NCBI GenBank assembly: GCA_050944255.1
Contig: JBMNQS010000025.1
Location: forward strand, 1-25,821
From: JBMNQS01 sp050944255
GTDB lineage: Bacteria > Bacillota > Clostridia > Christensenellales > Maliibacteriaceae
DNA length: 25,821 nt
Reading direction: 5' to 3'
Made by a program: the position numbers and the translations under genes
The notes under the pieces: generated by a model
What the model saw: the letters and a program-made list of their open reading frames with translations, nothing else
Told to the model about the DNA's origin: nothing
Databases searched by the model: none
Part shown: in pieces, positions 7,067 to 14,751 of the stretch
Numbering within the stretch: the first letter of the stretch is position 1
Layout: every line of letters starts with the position of its first letter

Positions 7067-8937
7067 TTATGTGTTTAGAAATTCCATGGCTTCGCCTTGC
7101 GTGGTCACGCCGCAGTCCTTGTTGTAATAGCGCTCGTCCAGTGCGCGCATTCCGTCGGGAAGCGGCCATATCGCCCCCTCTCTTTCCAGTTGGCGAAGCC
7201 TGTACGGGTAGACGTTGACCGAGTATTGCTGCGCCCTTGGCAGCAGAGCCTTGCGGCGGGCAAGCGGCATGCACTCGTCCGACAGTTCGGCAATGAGTTT
7301 CCTGCCTTCTTTAAAGGGCGTGATCACAGCGGCGGTCTGCTGCTCAATGGCGGCAAAGTGCCTGCCTGCCGTATCGAATGCCTGGGCCAAGGCAGGCTGC
7401 CTGCCGCCTTTGTTGCGCAATTCCCCACAGCCCGTGCGATTATTACCCAGCAGGTCGTACAGATTGGCACCGTGCGGTCCATTGGCCAGGGGATAGTTCA
7501 TCTGTCCTTCCATGCGCTTGTAATAGTCGCTGAAATAGGCGCGCATGGCCTCGGGAGAAAGCAGCGTCTGTGCGTCGAAGTGGCCGGAGGCAAGCACGCT
7601 GCGCGCGACGTCCTGTCCCTCCCGTATGGAAGGAAGGTGCTTCAGGTTCTCGCCCCGGATATTGACGATATATACATCGCGGCAATCCGCTTCGCCGTTG
7701 CGGTTGCAGCGCCCGGCGGTTTGCGCAATGCTGTCCAGCCCCGCCAAAGCGCGGATGGCGCACTGGAAGGAGATATCCACGCCCCCCTGGTGCCACCGGC
7801 AAACAGCGTATTGAGAAACTGCACCATGGTGGTGAGTATGATGGGACTGTCCCAGCGCTCGGTGAGCAGCCGGTAATCCTCACCGTCGGGCTGTTCGTCC
7901 GGTATGATGTTGGAATGATGCTCCAGGATCATGTCGTCGCACCGCAGGGCCTTGCGGATGACCTGTGCATTTTGATCGATGATGGTCATGTACGGAATAA
8001 TGTAGATGATGCGGTCTTTTTTATAGCGTTTGGCGTGCTCCAGGGCAAAACGCAGGCTGGATAACGTTTTGCCGCCTCCGGTAGGCACGCTCAGCTGGTA
8101 GACGCCGGTAGGGTTCTGCCCGGCCTCTTGGCAACGCAGGGAAGCCGCTCTGCGCAGCAGGTCGATGCGCTCCCTCTGGGAAAGCACAGGAGACAGATCG
8201 GATAAAGCGTTTTGGCGGGAAGGTTCGTCACCGGGGGACGATGGATTAAGCCCTTCGAGATATTTTTCCAGGTTTGTGCAAAGCTCGTCCCACGGCGGCA
8301 GAGGGGGCGCTTCAATAGCGTCCGTCAGCCCCGCATAAAAACGGTAGGTATCGTACCGGTCGGCGTCGATCAGGCAGCTGAACAGCAGCCGTACCAGCAG
8401 ATGAATAAAAAAGCCTCCCTGGAGATTCTGGTCGGAGGCGCGTTGCCAAAAAGTGGTTATTTCGCTGCGCGCCTGCTCAAGCAGGCTTTCGATCCTGGCA
8501 TGAGAGGGGCATTCAAGAACATAATTTCGGACAATCTCATCGTAGGACAAAGCGGGATCGGAAAGGCGGGCATAAAAGGGCAGATCGCCCTGGGGAGAAA
8601 CGCAGTCCATTAAGCCGCGGTGGTGAGACGCTATGGCCAGCGCCAGTATGGCCGCCACGCCGGAAGAGGCGGCGTGTTCGTACAGATATTTGGCGCCCTG
8701 GATCGCGTGAGGAATGGTGCCGCGCCGGGAAAAATCTCCCGGATGGGCCGCGCAATAATGCAGATAATCCAGAAACGCATCGCTGAGCTTTCCCATATCA
8801 TGCAGGTATCCGATCAAAGCGCCTGCTTTTTCAAGCCCGGCCTTTGCGGCAAACAGGGCGCACCATGCCGCCACGGACTCCAAATGCTCATCCACCGTTT
8901 GCGCCGTGCTATCTTCTCGTAAATGCGCGATATGCAT
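7067..8937 (-). pseudogene. cas3: Type I-C cas3 with internal deletion and frame change
   Basis: Cas3 is the HD nuclease and SF2 helicase that shreds DNA bound by Cascade. The first frame (8937 to about 7788) has the HD domain (H18, H46-D47, H77, H105-H106, D191), Walker A VPTGGGKT at 284-291, motif Ia (IIPYMTIIDQN) and motif Ic (ILTTMVQFLNTLF), up to GGTR at 384. The next codons read nonsense. In another frame the sequence resumes at GVDISF (motif V), then AGRCNRNG (motif VI) and the C-terminal domain, ending at 7067. The DExx box, motif III and motif IV, roughly 170 residues, are missing. The pieces sum to about 620 codons against roughly 750-800 in the family. The junction is in a run of six C on the plus strand (7782-7787). 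Start ATG 8937 has AAAGGAG upstream. Helicase function must be lost; an assembly error is the alternative. Confidence 0.9.
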
Positions 8938-8998
8938 AGGCCACTCCTTTGCTGGGAGGGAATTGCTATTTGCGTGTTATAATACATTTGTTTTACAT

Positions 8999-9027
8999 AT
9001 TCTACCATTTATGATCAGGGATGTAAA
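8999..9027 (-). promoter_or_regulatory. Promoter of the cas operon
   Basis: On the minus strand a -35 TTTACA (9022-9027) and a -10 TAGAAT (8999-9004) are separated by exactly 17 bp. They lie about 60 bp upstream of the cas3 start and face the operon. No other promoter of similar quality is seen between the cas genes, which are separated by no more than 67 bp. The gene-free stretch 9028-9142 shows nothing else that can be named. Confidence 0.65.
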
Positions 9028-9142
9028 CTATTCGACAAAAAACGACCATTCGCTCGGCAAAGCAGGATTCGTGGTATGATGCATGATATCGGCAAAATGC
9101 ATGGGTTTATTGTACAGGGCAGAGCGGCAGTAGGAGCGCCAT

Positions 9143-9170
9143 AAAAATGGACAAGCCGTAAACCGGCTTG
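9143..9170 (-). terminator. Intrinsic terminator after the reductase gene
   Basis: A 7-bp stem, CAAGCCG (9152-9158) with CGGCTTG (9164-9170) around a 5-nt loop, is followed on the minus strand by TCCATTTTTAT (five T at 9143-9147). It lies about 140 bp past the stop codon of the reductase at 9307, which is farther than usual, so the strength is uncertain. Confidence 0.5.
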
Positions 9171-9306
9171 CCCGTGAATAGTTTGCTGTTTCGATTTTTA
9201 AATTCAGTGCACTCCGGCATACGCCGCCTGCAAGACAGGCTTTTCAAACGTAAGGCGTCCGATGGAGGCATATGATTTTGCCGCCGCACCGGAAAAATTT
9301 GCTTTA

Positions 9307-10929
9307 TCAGCCTTCGGCCAGCGCCAGCAGCTCATCCAGGCTCTTTTTACCGAAGGAGAGCTTGTCGTCGTTGACTACGACAGCCGGAACGCTCATGATG
9401 GCGTATTGGTTCTTGAAATCGGGGAAGCGCGCCACGTCGATCATCTCCGCCTCAATCAGCGGATTGTTCAGCGCCATCAGCTGGGAGGCGGCCACCACGT
9501 CCGGACAGAGGGTGCAGGAGAGGGATACGCCGATTTTGAAGTTCACTTTTTTGTCCACCGCACGGATTTTTTCAAGCACATCCTCGCCGACGGCCTGCCC
9601 GGGGCCGGCGGCATTGTACAGGGCCAGTATAAAGGAGTTGATCTCATGCCCGCCGGGTATGCCGTGGAACTGCACGCCGGTATAGTCGCCGTCCGGACCC
9701 AAGACGGCAAAGGTGGGAAAAATGGTGGCGCCTATTTCGGCTTCCTTGGCCGGATTCTCGCCTTTTTGCAGAAATTCCACCCGTACCTTGTCGGTCAGCG
9801 CGGCAAAGTCGGATAAAAAAGCCTTCAGTTCCTGGTTCCAGCCACTGCTTTCATCCATAACGGCCAGAAGGGAAATGCGGTTCTCAAACCGCTGGAGAAT
9901 GGGCGTGAGCTGCTCTGCCAGCGCGTCGTCAAAAAAGGAAGTCCCCGCACCTGCGGCGCCGGATTTTTCCTCATCCTCCAGGCCAAGCTGCCGTCTTTTC
10001 TGCGCGATGTATTTTTCCGCGTCCGTGGCCGCGATGGCGCCGTCGGAGACGGAGGTGACCAATTGCCGTAGCTCCTTGGGCCGCACGTCGCCCGCCGCGT
10101 ATACGCCGTCCACATTGGTGCGCATATTCTCATCGGTGGGGATGTAGCCCTGATCGTCCAGCCGCAGCTGCTGTGCGTATTCGGCGCTCTGGGGGATGTA
10201 GCCGACAAACACGAATACGCCGAAGGTCTCCTTTGGAGCCGATACGTCGTATCGCCAGGCATTGCCGGTGTGGTTATCGATGAATCTGGCGTAGCGCAGC
10301 AGCGTATCGCCGCCCACTTCCAGAAGCTCGGTGTTGAATTTTACCTCGATTTTGGGGTGTTCCAGCACCCGCTCGGAGATCAGTCTGGAACAGGTGAATT
10401 CCGGTTCCCGGGCGATGATGGTTACCTTGCGGGCGTAGCGGGTCAGAAACATGGCCTCTTCCGCCGCGGCAAAGCCGGCGCCCACCACAAAGACATCCAT
10501 ACCGGTGAAAAATTCGCCGTCGCAGGTGGCGCAGTACCCGATGCCGCGGCCCCGGAACTCATCCTCGCCGATAAAGCCGAGCTTTCTGGGCACGGCGCCG
10601 GTGGCCACGATGACGGCCAGCGCCTCGTACTGGCCGTCCACGGTGCGGACCTTCTTGATGTCCTGCGTAAAGTCCACCGACTCCACCACCGCCTGCAAGA
10701 ACTTGACGCCGAAATTTTCCGCCTGCCTGCGCATGACCTGGCTGAGCGCCTCGCCGGAAATGCGCAGGATGCCCGGATAATTCTCCACGTCCGACGTGAT
10801 TTTAATCTGCCCGCCGGAGCGGTCGCGGTCGATGATCAGGGTCTTGAGCTTTGCCCGGCCGGCATAGATGCCCGCGGTCATGCCCGCGCTGCCCGAACCG
10901 ATGATGATCAGGTCATACAGCTCTTTCAT
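9307..10929 (-). CDS. FAD-dependent TrxR-like reductase with C-terminal thioredoxin-fold domain
   Basis: A 540-residue flavoprotein that probably passes electrons from NAD(P)H to the neighbouring peroxiredoxin. Residues 1-310 are thioredoxin-reductase-like: FAD motif GSGSAG (11-16), redox pair C133-A-T-C136, pyridine-nucleotide motif GAGFAAAEEA (150-159) and the second FAD motif GVYAAGD. The region after it (IAREPEF) lacks the HRRxxxR signature of NADPH-specific reductases. Residues about 330-540 form two thioredoxin folds as in AhpF or protein disulfide oxidoreductases; only the second has a redox motif (SCTLCPD, C472 and C475, with cis-Pro P515). The domain order is the reverse of AhpF, where the thioredoxin folds come first. 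It lies 6 bp after ahpC; the local ribosome binding site is weak, suggesting coupling. Confidence 0.9.
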   Translation of the reverse strand: MKELYDLIIIGSGSAGMTAGIYAGRAKLKTLIIDRDRSGGQIKITSDVENYPGILRISGEALSQVMRRQAENFGVKFLQAVVESVDFTQDIKKVRTVDGQYEALAVIVATGAVPRKLGFIGEDEFRGRGIGYCATCDGEFFTGMDVFVVGAGFAAAEEAMFLTRYARKVTIIAREPEFTCSRLISERVLEHPKIEVKFNTELLEVGGDTLLRYARFIDNHTGNAWRYDVSAPKETFGVFVFVGYIPQSAEYAQQLRLDDQGYIPTDENMRTNVDGVYAAGDVRPKELRQLVTSVSDGAIAATDAEKYIAQKRRQLGLEDEEKSGAAGAGTSFFDDALAEQLTPILQRFENRISLLAVMDESSGWNQELKAFLSDFAALTDKVRVEFLQKGENPAKEAEIGATIFPTFAVLGPDGDYTGVQFHGIPGGHEINSFILALYNAAGPGQAVGEDVLEKIRAVDKKVNFKIGVSLSCTLCPDVVAASQLMALNNPLIEAEMIDVARFPDFKNQYAIMSVPAVVVNDDKLSFGKKSLDELLALAEG

Positions 10930-10935
10930 AGGATT

Positions 10936-11499
10936 TTACAGCTTTCCGACCAGGTCCAGGCTGGGCTTGAGCGTCTCGGCGCCGGGACGCCACTTCGCCG
11001 GGCAGACCTGATCGCCGTGCTCGGCGACAAACTGCGCCGCCTGCACCTTGCGAAGAAGCTCGGCCGCTTCCCGGCCGATGGTGGTGTCGTTGACCTCGTA
11101 GGCCACGATTTTTGCCTCGGGGTTGATCACGAAGCTGCCGCGGAGCGCGAGGCCCGCGTCCTGGATATACACGTCGAAGTCCCTGGCCAGTTTCCCGGTG
11201 GGGTCCGCCAGCATGGGGTACTGGATTTTTTTGATGGTATCGGAGGCATCGTGCCATGCCTTGTGCACGAAATGGGTATCGGTGGAGACCGAATACACCT
11301 CGCAGCCTATTTTCTTGAATTCCTCATAGTGATCCGCCAGATCGCCCAGCTCGGTGGGGCATACATAGGAAAAATCCGCCGGATAGAAAACGAAGACCGA
11401 CCATTTACCCAACAGGTCTTCCTTAGTAATCTCCCGGAAATCTCCCTCGGCAAACGCCTTTACTTTAAAGTCGGCTATTTCTTTTCCAATCAGTGACAT
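10936..11499 (-). CDS. ahpC: 2-Cys peroxiredoxin AhpC
   Basis: A 187-residue typical 2-Cys peroxiredoxin that reduces hydrogen peroxide and organic hydroperoxides. The peroxidatic cysteine is C47 in FSYVCPTE, and the resolving cysteine is C166 in DQVCPAKW. The RGSFVINPEAKI strand and the full length match the AhpC/Prx1 class. The ATG at 11499 has a GGAGG 7-8 nt upstream (AAGGAGGAATTTTT). It is 70 bp downstream of the PerR-like gene and 6 bp upstream of the reductase, so the three genes probably form a peroxide-response unit with the reductase recycling AhpC. The leader contains one good half of a PerR box (ATTATAA) but not a full site. Confidence 0.97.
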   Translation of the reverse strand: MSLIGKEIADFKVKAFAEGDFREITKEDLLGKWSVFVFYPADFSYVCPTELGDLADHYEEFKKIGCEVYSVSTDTHFVHKAWHDASDTIKKIQYPMLADPTGKLARDFDVYIQDAGLALRGSFVINPEAKIVAYEVNDTTIGREAAELLRKVQAAQFVAEHGDQVCPAKWRPGAETLKPSLDLVGKL

Positions 11500-11569
11500 A
11501 AAAATTCCTCCTTATAATGAAATAATGATATGGTGATCGGCATCATGCCGGAATTTTCTTGCGGGGTAA

Positions 11570-11971
11570 TCAGGACCGCCCGGCGGATCGGCACTGCGCG
11601 CATATGCCGCCAAATGCGATGGCATGGCGCGTTACCCGCACCCCCGTACAGTCTTCAACCGCGCGGTCAAGCCGCTCAATGAGCCCGGGCGGTATGGTGT
11701 GGTCCGTATCGAAGATCCGGCCGCAGCCGTCGCAGGCCACGTGAAAATGCTCGTGGGTGTTTGGATCGAACCTGTCCGGTGCACCTGGGAAAGAGAGCCG
11801 GAGAACGGCCTCTTCATCGGCCATCAGGCCCAGGTTGCGGTATACGGTGCCCAGGCTGATCTGCGGATAGGCCTTGCGGATTTCCTCATACACCTCTGCC
11901 GCGGTGGGATGGTCCAGTTGCGAGAGCACATCCCCGATCATTCTTTTTTGTACGGTCTGCCGTTTGGTCAT
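11570..11971 (-). CDS. perR: Fur-family peroxide repressor, PerR-like
   Basis: A 133-residue Fur-family regulator. The N-terminal winged helix contains PTAAEVYEEIRKAYPQISLGTVYRNLGLM, and the regulatory domain contains the metal-binding HEHFHVACDGCGRIFD. The structural zinc site uses the CDGC and CAQC pairs, as in PerR and Fur. Placement directly before ahpC argues for PerR, which senses peroxide by metal-catalysed oxidation of a histidine, rather than Fur or Zur; sequence alone cannot settle the metal. Its own promoter overlaps two tandem palindromes (11984-12012), which fits autoregulation. The start at ATG 11971 is preceded by GGCGGTG, a modest ribosome binding site. Confidence 0.88.
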   Translation of the reverse strand: MTKRQTVQKRMIGDVLSQLDHPTAAEVYEEIRKAYPQISLGTVYRNLGLMADEEAVLRLSFPGAPDRFDPNTHEHFHVACDGCGRIFDTDHTIPPGLIERLDRAVEDCTGVRVTRHAIAFGGICAQCRSAGRS

Positions 11972-11983
11972 ACATACACCGCC

Positions 11984-12035
11984 TTACTAATAGTAATAGA
12001 TACTATTAGTATAATCCTGTTTTTCCCAATGTCAA
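11984..12035 (-). promoter_or_regulatory. perR promoter with two tandem palindromic operators
   Basis: The minus-strand promoter has TTGACA (12030-12035) and TATACT (12008-12013), 16 bp apart. Two 13-bp perfect 6-1-6 palindromes cover the -10 and the start region: TTACTAATAGTAA (11984-11996) and ATACTATTAGTAT (12000-12012). Together they form a larger perfect inverted repeat, TACTAATAGTA (11985-11995) with TACTATTAGTA (12001-12011). The size and AT-rich form resemble Fur/PerR boxes but differ from the Bacillus PerR consensus. The site is likely where the encoded regulator represses itself. Confidence 0.75.
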
Positions 12036-12148
12036 GTCTTCTGACAAATATTTTTAACTAAAGTTTACGCCATCATGCGTCATGCTGAACGCCGGCAGGA
12101 CCGGTACGTTTGCTTCGGAGCAGGCAGCCGGAACACAGCGCCGGATAC

Positions 12149-12181
12149 GAAAATTCCCCGGACATAAAGTGGCCGGGGAAT
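12149..12181 (-). terminator. Intrinsic terminator after the DUF438 gene
   Basis: A 9-bp stem, ATTCCCCGG (12153-12161) and CCGGGGAAT (12173-12181), with an 11-nt loop is followed on the minus strand by four T. It lies about 50 bp past the stop codon at 12232 and closes the DUF1858/DUF438 operon. Confidence 0.8.
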
Positions 12182-12231
12182 CTGGGCAAATCCGGATTTA
12201 GTCTGGCGCGGCAATCCCGGTACGCGTGGCG

Positions 12232-13431
12232 TCAATCCTCCAACAGGCGCTTTTCCCCGGTGATCTGCTGTATGGGCGCAATGTTCTGCGTGACTTCCAG
12301 CACGCCGATATACGCCCCCTTCGTATCGTGCACCGCGAAATATCGGATCAGAATGTATTTGTCGCCCATGCGGATCCAGAAGTCCTCGCTGGTCTTGGCG
12401 CCGCTCTTGAAATCCTCCACCAGCTTTTCCACGATGTGCACGCTGGCGGGCGGATGGCAATTGGATACGTCTCGGCCGATCACCGACGGGGTTCTCGGAA
12501 AGATGCGTTCCTCGCTCTGCGAGAAATACCGCACCGTATCGTCCTTGTCGACGAAAGTGATGTCGATGGGCAGTGTATTGAGCACGCAGGCGAGCTCCTC
12601 TGCGGTAAAGGAGCCGGTGGGCAGGGCAACCATGCCTGCCGCTGTTTCGCCGGGCCGCTGCGCGCTCTGTGCCGCCGGGCCTGACGGCGGCGCCCATGAG
12701 GGAGGCGCGTCCATCAGGCAGTACCCGAACTCGGCGCTCTCATCGGCCACACGCTTCCATTCATCCGGCGTCAGGTTCTCCAGCAGAATGGGCAGCAGGA
12801 TGTTTTCCTCTTTAAAAATCATATCCAGCGCCTTGATGAAGGCTTCTTCCGCCTTTTTCCCCAGCTGCCCGGCGGGCGCGCCTTCCCTGGCTGCCGACTG
12901 CGCTTCGCGCAGCATGCCGCGAATCTCGTCGTCCACGCCCCACATGACCTTGGGCGGCGCGGTAATGCCATACTGCTCCATATAGGGAAACAGAAGGTTT
13001 TCCTTCTTCTTATAGTGGATGTCAATTCCGGTGTACAGCTTGTCCAGCCCCTGGGCAAGATAGGCCTCGTTCCCCGCGGCAAGCGCCTCGCGAAGCTGCG
13101 ATATCTGCTTTTCAACGGCGCGGTTTTCACGTTTCAGGGTGTTGGCGGGATGTCCGGGAATGCCGGAGGCATCAATGGCCTGATGGATCTCCTCGATGGA
13201 TCCCTTGAATACTTCCGCGTGTACGTCGCACAGCCGCTGCACTTCGGATACCGGCATGCCGCTTTCGATGAGCGCTTGTTCGGCCTGGGAAATCTCCTCG
13301 GCGGAAACGCCGTCGAAAGCCTCCGCGAACTGCTCTTTGACCTCATCCACCGTTTTACCCTCATGCAGCTGGGCCAGAATGTCCTTCAGGATATTTTGCC
13401 GATACTCACGATTATTGATCAATTCACTCAT
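12232..13431 (-). CDS. DUF438, hemerythrin-like and PAS domain protein
   Basis: A 399-residue soluble protein of the DUF438 family found in anaerobes. Residues 1 to about 85 are DUF438. Residues about 105-230 form a hemerythrin-like four-helix bundle (DIHYKKKENLLFPYME and FKEENILLPILLE), which could bind a di-iron centre. After a Pro/Ala-rich linker, residues about 280-390 are a PAS-type sensor (LPIDITFVDKDDTVRYFS, GRDVSNCHPP, IGVLEVTQNI). The combination suggests sensing of oxygen, NO or redox state, but no output domain is visible. The open frame extends 21 codons upstream; ATG 13431 is preferred because GGAGG lies about 10 nt before it and homology starts there. It overlaps the DUF1858 gene by 8 nt. 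Confidence 0.88.
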   Translation of the reverse strand: MSELINNREYRQNILKDILAQLHEGKTVDEVKEQFAEAFDGVSAEEISQAEQALIESGMPVSEVQRLCDVHAEVFKGSIEEIHQAIDASGIPGHPANTLKRENRAVEKQISQLREALAAGNEAYLAQGLDKLYTGIDIHYKKKENLLFPYMEQYGITAPPKVMWGVDDEIRGMLREAQSAAREGAPAGQLGKKAEEAFIKALDMIFKEENILLPILLENLTPDEWKRVADESAEFGYCLMDAPPSWAPPSGPAAQSAQRPGETAAGMVALPTGSFTAEELACVLNTLPIDITFVDKDDTVRYFSQSEERIFPRTPSVIGRDVSNCHPPASVHIVEKLVEDFKSGAKTSEDFWIRMGDKYILIRYFAVHDTKGAYIGVLEVTQNIAPIQQITGEKRLLED

Positions 13432-13672
13432 ATTCGCTGCCTCCCTCCAGTATTTCATATCCCTGTGCGGCGAATGCCTGCCGGATGCGGTCAAAGCCGA
13501 TGCGCCGCAGAGCCGCGCCCTTTGGGATCGTCATGAACCGTCCCGCCGTTTGCAGCATACCGGGCTTTGTGATGTCGGTAAACCCCAGATGCGAAAGAAT
13601 ATCCGCCACGCCGGGATTTTCGCGGCAAAGCTCGTATACGGATTTTGTTAAATCAATCTTTTTCTCCGACAT
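13424..13672 (-). CDS. DUF1858 domain protein
   Basis: An 82-residue protein covered by a DUF1858 domain: a short N-terminal strand, then helices with ELCRENPGVADILSHLGF and the GRFMTIPKGAALRRIGFDRI segment. In many anaerobes a DUF1858 protein precedes or is fused to a DUF438/hemerythrin protein; here the 8-nt overlap makes them a coupled pair. The biochemical role is unknown. ATG 13672 is chosen because the AAGGGG is 9-10 nt upstream; the ATG at 13681, three codons earlier, sits directly against that sequence and leaves no spacing. Confidence 0.85.
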   Translation of the reverse strand: MSEKKIDLTKSVYELCRENPGVADILSHLGFTDITKPGMLQTAGRFMTIPKGAALRRIGFDRIRQAFAAQGYEILEGGSEYE

Positions 13673-13711
13673 GGCTACCATCCCCTTTTTTTACGTGATT
13701 TATGTATGCTG

Positions 13712-13742
13712 AAAAGCTATGGAGCGCTGCTCCACGGCTTTT
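13712..13742. other. Near-palindromic hairpin upstream of the DUF1858 gene
   Basis: AAAAGC (13712-13717) and GCTTTT (13737-13742) enclose GGAGC/GCTCC around a 3-nt loop, giving a long stem with one mismatch and one wobble. Four T follow on each strand. It sits about 40 bp before the DUF1858 start, so it is either a structured leader or attenuator, a bidirectional terminator, or an operator. Confidence 0.5.
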
Positions 13743-14464
13743 GTATGCGGATAAAAAGTTAGGGCGCTATAACTTGCCGCGTATGGTTCTTATCATACAT
13801 GGAATTTTTTTATAAAGCAAGGCGTTGTTTCGCGCAGGCGCTGCGTCATCCGGGAAGCAGCCCTATATCGGGTGTTTCGCCGCAGGAGCATCGTACAGTG
13901 GCGACTGTGCCCAGCCCGTGGGAATAAAAGTGTACTCGTATTGTGCCCCCGCCAGATCGGGGAAATCTTTGATGCATTGCCGATGCGCTTTTGAAATGCG
14001 CCAAGCGCTTTATAGGCCTTCCACATACGGTAAATGTCACGTTTTTATCATGGAACCCCGCCCCTCACATGTATCCGGATGAAGCGTACAATCTCCGGCC
14101 CTGTTTTACTTGTTATAACGAACCCCGTCTTGCGCATAGCAAGGGCTTGTTCGTAATTTTTCATAAACTGTACCATATAAAACAAAAGAAGCCCACCTTT
14201 AATAATCGACTTCTTTCAGCCAAAGCTATATTTAATGTTTAAAATAGATGTACGATCTGGCGCGGGCAAGAAAATATCGCAAGCCCTTTGATATGATTCG
14301 CGATACTGGCGGCAGGCCCTGCCTGCTGCCCAACGCTACCCAAAAAGATGCACGCTCTTTCTTAAACATTTTACCATTCACTCTTGCAATGCAATCATAT
14401 ACGAAGTGCCAGTATTTCGATTATGTGGATTAGCGGCAACGATCCACTTTTCTGATTACGCTTA
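13743..14464. other. Gene-poor intergenic stretch
   Basis: No convincing gene. Short open frames here lack ribosome binding sites. One minus-strand frame between about 14005 and 13863 reads protein-like (FPDLAGAQYEYTFIPTGW) but has a stop on each side, so it may be the relic of a lost gene. A hairpin at 14118-14154 (ACGAAC/GTTCGT outside, CTTGC/GCAAG inside) is followed on the plus strand by a T run. A 6-1-6 palindrome, GGCAGGCCCTGCC, lies near 14311-14323. Nothing else could be named. Confidence 0.5.
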
Positions 14465-14680
14465 TTAGGCGTTCAATAAATCAATCGCTCTTTTGTAGAG
14501 AGCATCAAATTCACAACCGCAGCTTCCGCATTCTTTGTCTGCCTGTTCGATAATTGGGAGCAATTCTTTATTTGTTTTATGGTTATCAAGCCACGCTTTT
14601 GACGGCTCGGCAATCAAATCCCAACCAGACGCAGCAAATTTTATGATGATTTCTGTAAGTTCCCCATTTTTCTCTAACAT
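14465..14680 (-). CDS. Small hypothetical protein with a CGSCGC motif
   Basis: A 71-residue soluble protein that I do not recognise. It looks real: GGAGG lies 8 nt before the ATG, and a TTGAGA-N17-TATAAT promoter lies about 45 bp farther upstream. The first half is helical and hydrophobic or acidic (LTEIIIKFAASGWDLI). The second half holds a cysteine cluster, ECGSCGCEFDALYKRAIDLL, with three Cys in six residues that could bind a metal ion or a small iron-sulfur centre. No signal peptide or membrane segment is seen. The base composition is clearly more AT-rich than the neighbouring genes, which suggests recent acquisition. It stands alone between gene-poor stretches. Confidence 0.7.
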   Translation of the reverse strand: MLEKNGELTEIIIKFAASGWDLIAEPSKAWLDNHKTNKELLPIIEQADKECGSCGCEFDALYKRAIDLLNA

Positions 14681-14722
14681 AGCTTAAGCCTCCAATACAA
14701 AATACAAATAGTCTATAATTTA

Positions 14723-14751
14723 ATTATACTATAACAATGCCATATTCTCAA
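14723..14751 (-). promoter_or_regulatory. Promoter of the small cysteine-motif gene
   Basis: Minus-strand TTGAGA (14746-14751), 17-bp spacer, perfect TATAAT (14723-14728). It lies 43 bp before the start codon at 14680 and is the strongest support that the 71-residue frame is expressed. Confidence 0.72.

Noticed and set aside
7067..7780. C-terminal part of cas3 as an independent gene starting at GTG 7780
   Set aside because: The GTG is the Val codon of helicase motif V and has no ribosome binding site; it is the rear part of the broken cas3.
10270..11496. 408-codon plus-strand frame opposite ahpC and the reductase
   Set aside because: Shadow of two recognised genes; no ribosome binding site and no domain.
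11500..11569. Possible PerR box in the ahpC leader
   Set aside because: Only one half (ATTATAA) fits the consensus; the other half matches two of seven positions.
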